NCBI GenBank assembly: GCA_946493765.1
Contig: CAMMAZ010000001.1
Coordinates: forward strand, 62,001-126,000
DNA: 64,000 nucleotides
Source: an uncultured Clostridia bacterium
GTDB lineage: Bacteria; Bacillota; Clostridia; Oscillospirales; Acutalibacteraceae
Direction of reading: 5' to 3'
This document shows positions 9,816 through 18,874 of the stretch, piece by piece. The position numbers and the translations under genes were made by a program. Within the stretch, counting starts at the first letter, position 1, and every line of letters begins with the position of its first letter. The notes under the pieces were generated by a model. That model was not told where the DNA came from. It saw only the letters and a program-made list of their open reading frames with translations, and did no database searches.

Positions 9816-9887
9816 TCAATCATCCCTAACTTCAAAATAAATAAGCCCCAATACATATTATGCATCGGGACTTATTTTGTTTGAAAG

Positions 9888-10361
9888 TTATTGGTTATCT
9901 ACTAAAACGGCAGCTTTTGCGGCAATTCCCTCCTGTGTGCCGGTAAATCCCAGCCCTTCCTCAGTGGTTGCTTTCACACTAACATCGGTGATTTTTAAGC
10001 TGCATGCCGCGGCGATATTCTTTCGCATTTCATCGATGAAGGGGCGCATTTTCGGTTGTTGCGCAATAATGACCGCGTCGATATTCACAATCAAAAAGCC
10101 ATGTGATTTAATGTGTTCCACTGCTGTTTTTAATAATTGCAGGCTGTCGGCGTCTTTATATTGCTGATCTGTGTCTGGAAACAGCACGCCGATATCCCCT
10201 AAAGCGCAAGCGCCCAAAATGGCGTCGGTTATCGCGTGCAGCAAAACGTCTGCGTCCGAATGTCCCAGAAGCCCTTTTTCAAACGGTATCCTGACCCCGC
10301 CGAGAATCAGCTTCCGGTTTTCGGTTAATCGATGAACATCGTATCCTATACCAATCCGCAT
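9888..10361 (-). CDS. ispF: 2-C-methyl-D-erythritol 2,4-cyclodiphosphate synthase
   Basis: [42 protein letters not shown]. Confidence 0.95.
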   Translation of the reverse strand: MRIGIGYDVHRLTENRKLILGGVRIPFEKGLLGHSDADVLLHAITDAILGACALGDIGVLFPDTDQQYKDADSLQLLKTAVEHIKSHGFLIVNIDAVIIAQQPKMRPFIDEMRKNIAAACSLKITDVSVKATTEEGLGFTGTQEGIAAKAAVLVDNQ

Positions 10362-10383
10362 TTTATTTTCTCCTTTTATAAAA

Positions 10384-11454
10384 TTATAGAAGATCGCACA
10401 ATATTGCATTTTGCACCAAAAAGCCTTTTCGGGTCAGTGCAATTCGATCACCCTGCATTTGCATCAACTGATGTTTTTCCATTTTTCTGCATGTATCCAA
10501 AAATCGTTCCGGAGCCTTTAAGCCGCGTTTTATACATTCGGACAGCCGGATACCTTCTTTTAAACGCAGTCCCAGCATGATATATTCCTGCAAAAGATAG
10601 GCCGGTTCGTCTTCTATCATTTCTCCGCCGTTGATAAAATACTGGATATCCCGCGGGAAAAACATGCGTTTTCCGTTAAAAAAAGAATGCGCGGCAGGAC
10701 CAAGACCAATATAATCCTCCAGCTTCCAATATAATAGATTGTGTCTGGAATGAAAGCCCGGCTTTGCAAAATTGGAAATCTCATATTGCTCAAATCCGGC
10801 GCTTTCCAATGCGTCGCATAAAAACAAATATAAATCAGCCACACGGTCGTCATTGGGAAAAAGTGTTTTTGAAAGGTTTGCGAACGGTGTTTTCGGCTCG
10901 ATTTTCAGCATATAAGCGGAAATATGCGTCAAAGGCAGAGCTGCACAAAAAGCAATCGTTTCCGCCAATGTTTTTTCCGTCTGTTCCGGCAACCCCAACA
11001 TGATATCTGCTGACAGATTATGAATGCCGCTGTCAAATGCCGCTAAAACCGCTTGTTCAAAATCCTTCGCGGAGTGCTTTCTTCCCAAAAAGCGCAACTG
11101 TGCAGGATTGGCCGACTGCAACCCAAGTGAAACACGGTTGACACCCGCTGCCTGAATTTGTTTGAAAAAATCCGGATGATACACATTTGGGTTGCATTCC
11201 ACCGTGATTTCGGCATTTTTCTTATCGTTGATATGCGATAATAGATCTGCGATCCGATCGCCGCCGATGATGGACGGCGTTCCGCCGCCAAAATAAACGG
11301 TATCAAAACAACGATTTTTCAGTTCCTTTCGGTTTTTCAACGCCGTTACATACCGGTCGACTTCTTCCCGGTTAAAGGGCAGAGAATAAAAATCGCAGTA
11401 ACCGCATTTTACAGCGCAAAAAGGAATATGCAGATATAGCCCTGTCAAATGCAA
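10384..11454 (-). CDS. hemW: HemW-like radical SAM protein
   Basis: [40 protein letters not shown]. Confidence 0.9.
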   Translation of the reverse strand: MHLTGLYLHIPFCAVKCGYCDFYSLPFNREEVDRYVTALKNRKELKNRCFDTVYFGGGTPSIIGGDRIADLLSHINDKKNAEITVECNPNVYHPDFFKQIQAAGVNRVSLGLQSANPAQLRFLGRKHSAKDFEQAVLAAFDSGIHNLSADIMLGLPEQTEKTLAETIAFCAALPLTHISAYMLKIEPKTPFANLSKTLFPNDDRVADLYLFLCDALESAGFEQYEISNFAKPGFHSRHNLLYWKLEDYIGLGPAAHSFFNGKRMFFPRDIQYFINGGEMIEDEPAYLLQEYIMLGLRLKEGIRLSECIKRGLKAPERFLDTCRKMEKHQLMQMQGDRIALTRKGFLVQNAILCDLL

Positions 11455-11561
11455 ATCTCCCTTTCTGTTCAGGCTTTTTATTTATTTTAAATCAAATTTA
11501 TGTTTTTGTCCATAAATATTTGCATTTTTCCCGGATTTTGCCGGATAATAGAATAAAAACC

Positions 11562-11590
11562 TTGACTTATTTTCAAAATGGATTTAAAAT
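11562..11590 (+). promoter_or_regulatory. Sigma-A-type promoter upstream of the RNase J gene
   Basis: TTGACT - 17 nt - TAAAAT; implies a 5' UTR of roughly 150 nt. Confidence 0.6.
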
Positions 11591-11753
11591 AAATAATAAT
11601 ATGTTGTGGAATTATTTATTTTATATATAAAAAATTCAACACCGAGATTTCTGTTTGGCCCGTTGCTAAAAACAGAAACAAAAACTTAGGTTTGAGTGCG
11701 GCTGCTCTTACCTTTGTGTTTTGGTGCTTAAAATTCTGATTGGAGGTATCTAT

Positions 11754-13622
11754 TTGGCAAACCAAAAACAAACGTCAAAATCAAAAACAGCTGAAAAGCC
11801 GGCTAAAAAAAGCCCGGCAGCGCAAACAAAGAAAAGCGCTTATAAAACAACGGCAAAACCAAAACAAACTGCGGCCTCAAAAAAAGTATCGGGACAGTCC
11901 GGAAATAAAACCACTAGAAAAACAACCGCGCAAACGAAAAAGAAAGTAATCGACAAAACACCGAAAACGCCGCTGCGGATCATTCCGCTTGGCGGATTGG
12001 ATGAAATCGGGAAAAACTGCACGGTTTATGAATATGAAGATGAGATGATCATTATCGATTGCGGCATGGCGTTTCCGGATGATGAAATGCCGGGCGTCGA
12101 TATTGTGATTCCCGATATTTCTTATATTGTTAAAAATAAAGATAAAATCAAAGGTTTGTTCGTCACCCACGGGCATGAAGATCATATCGGCTCTATCCCC
12201 TATCTGTTGCGGGAAATCAACATCCCGGTCTATTCCACAAAATTGACGCTGGGACTTATCAACGGCAAATTAAAAGAACACGCTTTGGATAAACGCGCAA
12301 AGCTGATTGAAAAGAAAGCCGGCGACGTTGTCAAGGCCGGAAAGTTTTCAGTGGAATTTATCCATGTGAACCATTCGATTCCCGATGCGGTCGCTTTTGC
12401 GATCCGCACACCGGTCGGCGTTATCCTGCATACCGGGGACTTTAAAATCGATTCAACACCGATCGACGGCGGTATCATTGACCTTGCAAGAATTTCAGCG
12501 CTCGGCAATGAGGGGATTTTAGCGCTTCTGTCCGATTCGACCAACGCGGAACGTCACGGATTTACCATGAGTGAAAGAACAGTTGGCGAATCCTTTTCGC
12601 AATTGTTCAAAAATGCCGCAAAAAACCGAATTATTGTTGCAACCTTTTCATCCAACATTCACAGAATCCAGCAGATTATCGACGAAGCGGTGAAATGCAA
12701 ACGAAAAGTCGCCGTCAACGGTCGTTCCATGATCAATGTGGTGACGATTGCACGTGAACTCGGCTATCTGCATATTCCGGACGGTGTGCTTATCGAAATC
12801 GAAACGATCAATCGGTATGCACCGGAACAATTGGTTTTGATTACTACCGGTTCGCAGGGCGAGCCGATGTCCGCTCTTTTCCGCATGTCCCAAGGCGATC
12901 ATAGAAACGTTTCCATCAAGCCGACCGATACCATTATCATCAGTGCAAGTCCGATTCCGGGTAACGAAAAAACGGTTTCCAACGTTGTCAACAGCCTGAT
13001 GAAACTGGGCGCACACGTGGTATATGAAAAAATGTATGACGTGCATGTTTCCGGGCACGCCTGTCAGGAAGAGCTGAAAATGATGCTGGCGCTTGCAAAA
13101 CCGAAATTTTTCATTCCGGTGCACGGTGAACAAAAACAGCTGCGCCGCCACAGCGAAATGGCGATGCAGGTTGGCATTCATCCGAAAAATATCACCATTG
13201 CCAGCAACGGCAAAGTGATCGAGCTTATGCCGAATTCCGTGAAAATCAATGGCGCTGTGCAGTCCGGACGCGTGCTGGTCGACGGGCTCGGCGTCGGTGA
13301 TGTGGGCAGCATCGTTTTGCGGGATAGAAAACATCTGGCGGAAGACGGTATTATCATTGCCGTGATGACGGTGGATTCCGCTTCCGGCGATATTGTTTCC
13401 GGACCTGAGATCATCTCCAGGGGCTTTGTGTATGTCCGGGAAAGTGAAGAATTGATGCAGGAAGCAAAATATATCATCGAAAAGTCTGTTGCTTTTTCCT
13501 ATCATGCCAAACATGTGGACTGGAGCACTGTGAAATCTAAAATCAGGGATGATTTGTCCCGGTTTTTATATGAAAGAACCAAACGCAGCCCGATGATCCT
13601 GCCGATCATCATGGAAATTTAA
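11754..13622 (+). CDS. rnj: Ribonuclease J with a Lys/Thr/Ala-rich N-terminal extension
   Basis: SD GGAGGT then TTG start (LANQKQTSK...); metallo-beta-lactamase FVTHGHEDHIGSIPYLL and beta-CASP. Confidence 0.93.
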   Translation: MANQKQTSKSKTAEKPAKKSPAAQTKKSAYKTTAKPKQTAASKKVSGQSGNKTTRKTTAQTKKKVIDKTPKTPLRIIPLGGLDEIGKNCTVYEYEDEMIIIDCGMAFPDDEMPGVDIVIPDISYIVKNKDKIKGLFVTHGHEDHIGSIPYLLREINIPVYSTKLTLGLINGKLKEHALDKRAKLIEKKAGDVVKAGKFSVEFIHVNHSIPDAVAFAIRTPVGVILHTGDFKIDSTPIDGGIIDLARISALGNEGILALLSDSTNAERHGFTMSERTVGESFSQLFKNAAKNRIIVATFSSNIHRIQQIIDEAVKCKRKVAVNGRSMINVVTIARELGYLHIPDGVLIEIETINRYAPEQLVLITTGSQGEPMSALFRMSQGDHRNVSIKPTDTIIISASPIPGNEKTVSNVVNSLMKLGAHVVYEKMYDVHVSGHACQEELKMMLALAKPKFFIPVHGEQKQLRRHSEMAMQVGIHPKNITIASNGKVIELMPNSVKINGAVQSGRVLVDGLGVGDVGSIVLRDRKHLAEDGIIIAVMTVDSASGDIVSGPEIISRGFVYVRESEELMQEAKYIIEKSVAFSYHAKHVDWSTVKSKIRDDLSRFLYERTKRSPMILPIIMEI

Positions 13623-13641
13623 AAGACAGGAGTTAAAAAAC

Positions 13642-13989
13642 ATGAAAGCAAGATTACCAAAAGAATATCAATCCAAAAGTCAGGGCGAACTCTTAAAACA
13701 AGCGCAAAAAATGCAGGAAGATATGACGGCCCTGCAGGCAGAACTGGATGAACGGGAATTCACAGCATCCGCCGGCGGCGATATGGTCACGGCAACCGTT
13801 AACGGCAAACACGAGATCAAATCGCTTAAAATCAGCCCCGAACTGCTGCAAGAGGCGCAGGAAGATGCGGAAATGCTTGAAGATCTGATCATCACAGCCG
13901 TCAATCAGGCGGTCAAAACCGCAACGGAAACTTCCGATGCAGAACTTTCCAAAGTGACCGGCGGATTGAATATTCCCGGCCTGTTTTAA
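13642..13989 (+). CDS. ybaB: YbaB/EbfC nucleoid-associated protein
   Basis: LLKQAQKMQEDMTALQAELDEREFTASAGGDMVTATVNGKHEIKSLKI. Confidence 0.92.
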   Translation: MKARLPKEYQSKSQGELLKQAQKMQEDMTALQAELDEREFTASAGGDMVTATVNGKHEIKSLKISPELLQEAQEDAEMLEDLIITAVNQAVKTATETSDAELSKVTGGLNIPGLF

Positions 13990-14031
13990 CACGTTTTAAT
14001 ACTTTAAAAATAAAAGGATAGAAAAACAAGT

Positions 14032-14634
14032 ATGGCCTATCATGTTCCTGCTTTGCAGAATTTGATCGATAAATTCGCATCCCTTCCCGGCATCGGTCGA
14101 AAATCTGCACAGCGTATTGCGTTTCATGTTTTAAATCTGCCGGATGACGCGATCAAAAGTTTTTCCGACGCCATTTTGGAAGCGCATGAGAAAATTCATT
14201 GCTGTAAGATCTGTCAGACATTGACCGATTCCGAAATTTGTTCGATCTGCGCGCAAAATGACCGGGATAAATCCATCATTTGCGTGGTGGAAAGTCCGCA
14301 GGATGTCATGGCATTTGAGCGTACCAAAGAATATAACGGAACTTATCATGTGCTGCATGGTCTGATCTCTCCAATCGATGGTGTCACACCAGACCAATTG
14401 AAAATCAAAGAATTGTTGGTTCGGGTGACGGAAAACGATATTGAAGAAGTGATTATGGCGACCAATCCAACGGTAGAGGGTGAAGCGACCGCTATGTATA
14501 TCTCCAAACTTTTAAAGCCGTTTGGCGTGAAGGTCAGCCGGCTGGCATATGGGATTCCGGTCGGCGGCAGCCTGGAATATGCGGATGAAGTCACCCTGAT
14601 GCGCGCGTTGGAAGGCAGAAATATTTTAGAATAG
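14032..14634 (+). CDS. recR: Recombination protein RecR
   Basis: LIDKFASLPGIGRKSAQRIAFH; CxxC...CxxC zinc finger; Toprim. Confidence 0.96.
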   Translation: MAYHVPALQNLIDKFASLPGIGRKSAQRIAFHVLNLPDDAIKSFSDAILEAHEKIHCCKICQTLTDSEICSICAQNDRDKSIICVVESPQDVMAFERTKEYNGTYHVLHGLISPIDGVTPDQLKIKELLVRVTENDIEEVIMATNPTVEGEATAMYISKLLKPFGVKVSRLAYGIPVGGSLEYADEVTLMRALEGRNILE

Positions 14635-14655
14635 AAAGGAAGGTGCCGGTGGAAT

Positions 14656-15123
14656 ATGGCAAACAAAACAAACAGCGCAGTTATTGCACAAAATAAAAAA
14701 GCCTATCATGATTATTTTATTTTGGATCAATATGAAGCCGGCATCGAGTTGCTTGGCACAGAAGTCAAATCGCTGCGCTGCAACGGCGCCAATTTAAAAG
14801 ACGCATGGTGCCGCATTGTGAACGGCGAAATCTTTATAAACGGTATGCATATCGCGCCCTATGAAATGGGAAATATATTTAACAAGGATCCGTATCGCGT
14901 GCGGCGGCTATTGATGCACAAAAAGGAAATCAACAGTCTTTTTGGAAAAGTAAAACAGGAAAGTCTCACGCTGATTCCTTTGTCTGTGTACTTTAAAGGC
15001 TCTAAGGTAAAAGTATGCGTTGGCCTTTGCAAGGGTAAGAAAATTTATGATAAACGCGAAGTGATGGCCAAAAGAGACGCAAAACGCGATATCGACCGTG
15101 CACTCAAGCAAAGAAACCAGTAA
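14656..15123 (+). CDS. smpB: SsrA-binding protein
   Basis: NKKAYHDYFILDQYEAGIELLGTEVKSLR; next to tmRNA. Confidence 0.96.
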   Translation: MANKTNSAVIAQNKKAYHDYFILDQYEAGIELLGTEVKSLRCNGANLKDAWCRIVNGEIFINGMHIAPYEMGNIFNKDPYRVRRLLMHKKEINSLFGKVKQESLTLIPLSVYFKGSKVKVCVGLCKGKKIYDKREVMAKRDAKRDIDRALKQRNQ

Positions 15124-15189
15124 ATCCCGCTTGCAAACGTTTGTTTTTTGTGTTACAATGAATTCCCCTTTTCGGGGTAGATTGATTAT

Positions 15190-15539
15190 GGGGGCGTAAA
15201 GGTTTCGACGGGGATTTTGCATCATGATTAGCGAGCAGCGGTGCGGTACCGCTTTAATCCGCCGCAATTTTATAAATTAAACAACAACAATAAAGTTGCT
15301 TTAGCAGCCTAAGTGCTGCTCGTTCCCACCGGGAGGACCACGGCCCGGTGCGGGGCGTCAAACAGTGGTGCACGTGCGTTTGAGAGAACACTGTATCAAA
15401 CCATGAATCAAAGTGTTACCGCAGCCACAAGCCCGTTAACCGGCGTGTGATTGCGGGAAATTTAATCGGTTAACTGCGCTCGGAGAAGGTCATGAGAATA
15501 GATTTTCGGACGGGAGTTCGACTCTCCCCGCCTCCACCA
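15190..15539 (+). ncRNA. ssrA: tmRNA (one-piece)
   Basis: GGGGGCG acceptor pairs with CGCCTCC before ACCA; GGTTTCGACGGGG start; GGGAGTTCGACTCTCC T-arm; tag frame ends ...NNNNKVALAA* (stop 15310-15312). Confidence 0.95.
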
Positions 15540-15778
15540 GCGGCAAGCTGCCTCTCCCAAGACGCGCACCTCATTTTCGTGGGGTGCGTTTTGTTTTGTG
15601 CCCGCGTTTGGGGCAGATATCTTTTTTGCCAACGCTTCCCACGTCGGAGCAAAGTTCGCTTTGCTCCTCCTACACGCTAAAAAGTCACACTCTGTTCACC
15701 TGCTCGGTTGTAAACGCCCTCGCAACGGTTCGCTGTCGCTACCAACTTTTTGCGAGTATGAGAGTTCAGCTCCCACCG

Positions 15779-15880
15779 CCGAAATGCTGAAAATATCTTT
15801 TTTATTTTCCTTTAGAGAATACAGAACCGTTGAGAAAGCGGCGGTTTTTCTTACATTTCGTATGTTTATGCGGTTTATTT
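15779..15880. repeat. Imperfect repeat, copy 1 (post-tmRNA)
   Basis: Shares TTTTTTATTTTCCTTTAGAGAA[T/C]AC[A/G]GAACCGT..AGAAA.CGGC.GTTTTTCTTA with 17553-17655. Confidence 0.8.
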
Positions 15881-15971
15881 TTCTGTCCATCATTGCCTTA
15901 AAAGCAAAAGAATCTCTTTTAATTTTTTCGAGAATTTTAAAATCAGCTTTTCTATAATATCTCCAAAATAA

Positions 15972-16018
15972 AAAAGCGCATGATTATTGAGGCTTAACCT
16001 CCCGCAATCATGCGCCGA
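15972..16018 (-). terminator. Terminator of the lipoprotein gene
   Basis: GCGCATGATT...AATCATGCGC stem; T-run on the minus strand. Confidence 0.8.
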
Positions 16019-16035
16019 ATTAATTATTTATTTTA

Positions 16036-16542
16036 TTATTGTTGAGTTGGTTTTTCACAAACTATTTTTAAAACCTTTGCTTCAACTATATCGTATTTGC
16101 TAGAAACCATAACGTATGTGCTTTCTTCTGAAATATATTCTCTGCTATAAATATAGTTATTTTGAGCTATTTCATCGCCAACTAAATCTCCTTTTTCATT
16201 ATAAAATCCAAAATAAATTTGACGATAAAAATATTCATCATACTCGTCTACATATTTTTGTGTAGTTTTAGAAGTGAATGTCATTTCTCCTGAAAAATAC
16301 CCCTCCTCATTTTTGCATGAAGATATGTCTATATTGCTTATAATCATATATTCATTGTCAGGTTCAAGCGTTATTTGCTCATTTTGAGGATCCGTCTTTT
16401 CGGTTGTTTCTGTAACATCGTCATAACCATTAGAAGTTTCGGACATGCTGCTTTCGGAATTTTTGTTTTCATTATCATTTTTACAAGCGGTTGAAAACAA
16501 CATTAAAATCGCCATTATAACCAATAATATGCTTTTTTTCAT
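16036..16542 (-). CDS. Small lipoprotein, function unknown
   Basis: MKKSILLVIMAILMLFSTAC lipobox; Ser/Thr/acidic linker; start at 16542 after an AGAGGGGA SD. Confidence 0.7.
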   Translation of the reverse strand: MKKSILLVIMAILMLFSTACKNDNENKNSESSMSETSNGYDDVTETTEKTDPQNEQITLEPDNEYMIISNIDISSCKNEEGYFSGEMTFTSKTTQKYVDEYDEYFYRQIYFGFYNEKGDLVGDEIAQNNYIYSREYISEESTYVMVSSKYDIVEAKVLKIVCEKPTQQ

Positions 16543-16556
16543 AGTATAATCCCCTC

Positions 16557-16652
16557 TCATTTTATGTCTTTTAAAAGCTGCCATAGCACAACAAAAGGGA
16601 GAGCTAATATGCTAATTATTGCTATTAAGCAACCGCTTCTATCTTTTTTCAT
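16557..16652 (-). CDS. 31-aa hydrophobic small protein (MKKDRSGCLIAIISILALPFVVLWQLLKDIK)
   Basis: Read from the complement; SD AAGGGAGAG upstream of ATG at 16652; immediately upstream of the lipoprotein gene. Confidence 0.5.
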   Translation of the reverse strand: MKKDRSGCLIAIISILALPFVVLWQLLKDIK

Positions 16653-16860
16653 GTGTGACTCTCCCTTCTTTTTTCTTAATTATATCACGAACAAGATCGT
16701 AATGCAACCATTTTGTACCAAGTTGTTCTGCCAATACCCAATTTTTCGCAACATTGATTGACAGTCAACTCTCCTCTTTTTTGTTTTTTCAGATACTTTT
16801 TGCAGAATATCAGTTCTTTTCTAGGCTTTGCGTTTTTATTAAACTTTTGAAACTTTAATC

Positions 16861-16967
16861 TTGACAGCAGGTAGTTTTTGTGCTATCCTAATCTCAAAGT
16901 CAGATAGCTTTAACGGTGTGGGCAATTGCAGCCCTCTTCGCGTTAATAGTTGTCTGACTTTTTTATA
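16861..16967 (+). ncRNA. Candidate short structured RNA: promoter, nested hairpin, T-run
   Basis: TTGACA (16861) - 17 nt - TATCCT (16884); AAAGTCAGATA (16896-16906) pairs with TGTCTGACTTT (16951-16961) then TTTT; inner TTAACG/CGTTAA and GGGC/GCCC. Confidence 0.5.
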
Positions 16968-17127
16968 TTTTCGGATTTTGATACAAACCCTTTTTCATGA
17001 TATGTGATAGAAAAAACAGAAAAACAATGTGGGTTATTAAAAATATATACAAAAACAGTAAAAATTTTACACAATAGGATTTAAATCCAGATAGATCAAT
17101 AAATCTAAAATTTTATTCAAAATATCC

Positions 17128-17156
17128 TTGACAAATATTTCTAATCACTATATAAT
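17128..17156 (+). promoter_or_regulatory. Promoter, cdd leader copy 1
   Basis: TTGACA - 17 nt - TATAAT. Confidence 0.8.
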
Positions 17157-17179
17157 ACTATACGTCGACAACATTGCAC

Positions 17180-17220
17180 AAGAGGGTCGTCGGAGAATTC
17201 CGGCGGCTCTCTTCCTTTTT
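17180..17220 (+). terminator. Leader hairpin/terminator-like element, copy 1
   Basis: AAGAGGGTCGTCGG-AGAATT-CCGGCGGCTCTCTT, stem with three G-U pairs, followed by CCTTTTT. Confidence 0.7.
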
Positions 17221-17290
17221 AATTGACAGTTTTATTCTTTTCTGTTATCGTTATATCATATCGTTTTAAAGAGTGAAATGAGGTTTTAAA

Positions 17291-17590
17291 ATGAAATTTG
17301 AAGCATTAATCGATATTGCCAAAAACACGTTAAATCCCAGGCAATTGTCTGAGAATGCAGAGGCCGGTTCTGTTGCCGCGGCATTGGTAACGGATCAGGG
17401 CAACGTTTATCGCGGCGTGTGCATTGATGTTCCCTGCTCCATGGGATTTTGTGCCGAACATGCGGCGATCGCGGCAATGATCACAGCCGGAGAAAGCAGG
17501 ATTGAAAAGTTGGTTGCTGTTTGCGAGGATGGAGATATTGTCGCTCCAACCTTCGAAATCTCAAAAACTCTTTTTTTTATTTTCCTTTAG
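17291..17590 (+). pseudogene. cdd: 3'-truncated cytidine deaminase (lacks the PCxxC zinc site)
   Basis: Matches 25253-25630 up to EDGDIVAP, then diverges into [13 protein letters not shown]. Confidence 0.9.
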
Positions 17591-17655
17591 AGAACACGGA
17601 ACCGTCAAGAAATCGGCAGTTTTTCTTATGTACCGTATATTTATGTGATTTTTTC
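17553..17655. repeat. Imperfect repeat, copy 2 (at the truncated cdd junction)
   Basis: Aligns with 15779-15880. Confidence 0.8.
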
Positions 17656-17890
17656 CAATATTCATAACGGATTTGGTGTGACTAAAACGCTCATTTTGCA
17701 CTATAAAAAGTTACACGAAATCGTACTGAAGTTTCATGGAAAAATTAGTCAGTACATATTAAAGACGCGACTTCCAAATCTGCAATAGAAACCTAAAAAC
17801 AACAGTTTATTGGCGTATTCATTCTCGCTTATGATGATTGACTGCATTCATCCAGAATCTACAATCCAATTTATATATAATTCTTACATA

Positions 17891-18874
17891 CTACTTGTTT
17901 ACAACTTGTCCTAATATCATTTGTTCGCTTTTATACAAATGACGTATAACATCAATGAGCTGTGGTAACAAAGCTGCTTGTTTCGTATAATTATATTTTA
18001 ATGATAACAAACGTAAATTTTCAGATGCTTTAACGACATCGTTTTCATAAGACGAAAAAATGCAGGGTTCAATATACTTGCATTCAGCCAGCCGCTTCAG
18101 CCGTTTGCACATGCAAATTTTATGTTCTTTCACTGTTAAAAAAGTTCGTGCATCAAGCTGATCCACAATAAGATCGCCATCCAAAACCATTTGGACATAT
18201 TTCTCGAGCATTATCATAGTAATGATTCCACAAATCAAACCCTGTTTATCTTTGCAATCAGGTGTGATACTATGAAGATATTTTTTTATTCCGAAATATA
18301 TATGATCAATTTCTAAGGGGATGCTGATTTCTTCAATACATTTTATCCCCAATAATTCCCCTTGATAATTTACATATTCCGAATGAAACCCTTTATAAAA
18401 ACTCTCTTGCGGTATCTCTAATAAGCCAAAATGCCGATCAGATTTATAGGCTGCGATCGTATAGGTTTTCTGTTTATTATTTAAGCCTAACAGAATACCG
18501 TCATGGCTTAAATGACAATTATTTTCATCCCCTTTGTTTTGAATATAATAATCGTCCACACCCATGAAATTCACATAAAATCCACTTTCTAGCATTGCCT
18601 GTATGTTTTCACCCACACTGTACCGTGCAAATTGATTTATGATTCCCGATTTTTGTAATACTGAAATGTTCCATGCATGCGTATTTTCAACGATAATTCC
18701 CGGAGATTCTTCTTTTCCTGTTAAAAATTTATCATTGCATAAAAGCTGAATGCAATTATTAAAATACCAATTATCAGATGTTGGATTGTTTTGGAGTACA
18801 ATACAAGCGGCAGCTTTCCAATGATATGCACTAAACATAGGGGTATGAAAGGGCAATTCAATTTTATTTTTCAT
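17891..18874 (-). CDS. 327-aa protein of unknown function in a peptide-maturation-like operon
   Basis: ATG overlaps the upstream stop; HAWNISVL...CHLSHDGILLGLNNKQKTYTIAAY suggests a BtrH_N/papain-like fold (weak inference). Confidence 0.6.
   Translation of the reverse strand: MKNKIELPFHTPMFSAYHWKAAACIVLQNNPTSDNWYFNNCIQLLCNDKFLTGKEESPGIIVENTHAWNISVLQKSGIINQFARYSVGENIQAMLESGFYVNFMGVDDYYIQNKGDENNCHLSHDGILLGLNNKQKTYTIAAYKSDRHFGLLEIPQESFYKGFHSEYVNYQGELLGIKCIEEISIPLEIDHIYFGIKKYLHSITPDCKDKQGLICGIITMIMLEKYVQMVLDGDLIVDQLDARTFLTVKEHKICMCKRLKRLAECKYIEPCIFSSYENDVVKASENLRLLSLKYNYTKQAALLPQLIDVIRHLYKSEQMILGQVVNK

Larger units (their letters stand above)
17115..17547 (+). repeat. Direct repeat copy 1: cdd promoter, leader and 5' coding region
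   Basis: Near-identical to 25080-25509, ending inside the cdd coding sequence. Confidence 0.95.

Noticed and set aside
12648-13514. 288-aa antisense ORF inside RNase J
   Set aside because: Opposite a clearly conserved gene; His/Asn/Phe-rich low-meaning composition; no SD
15598-15957. 119-aa ORF after tmRNA
   Set aside because: Overlaps repeat/hairpin sequence, composition is not protein-like, and the second copy of the repeat does not keep the frame; treated as a spurious ORF over a repeat
17286-17477. 63-aa minus-strand ORF repeated identically at 25248-25439
   Set aside because: Duplicated only because it is antisense to the two cdd copies; not an independent repeated gene
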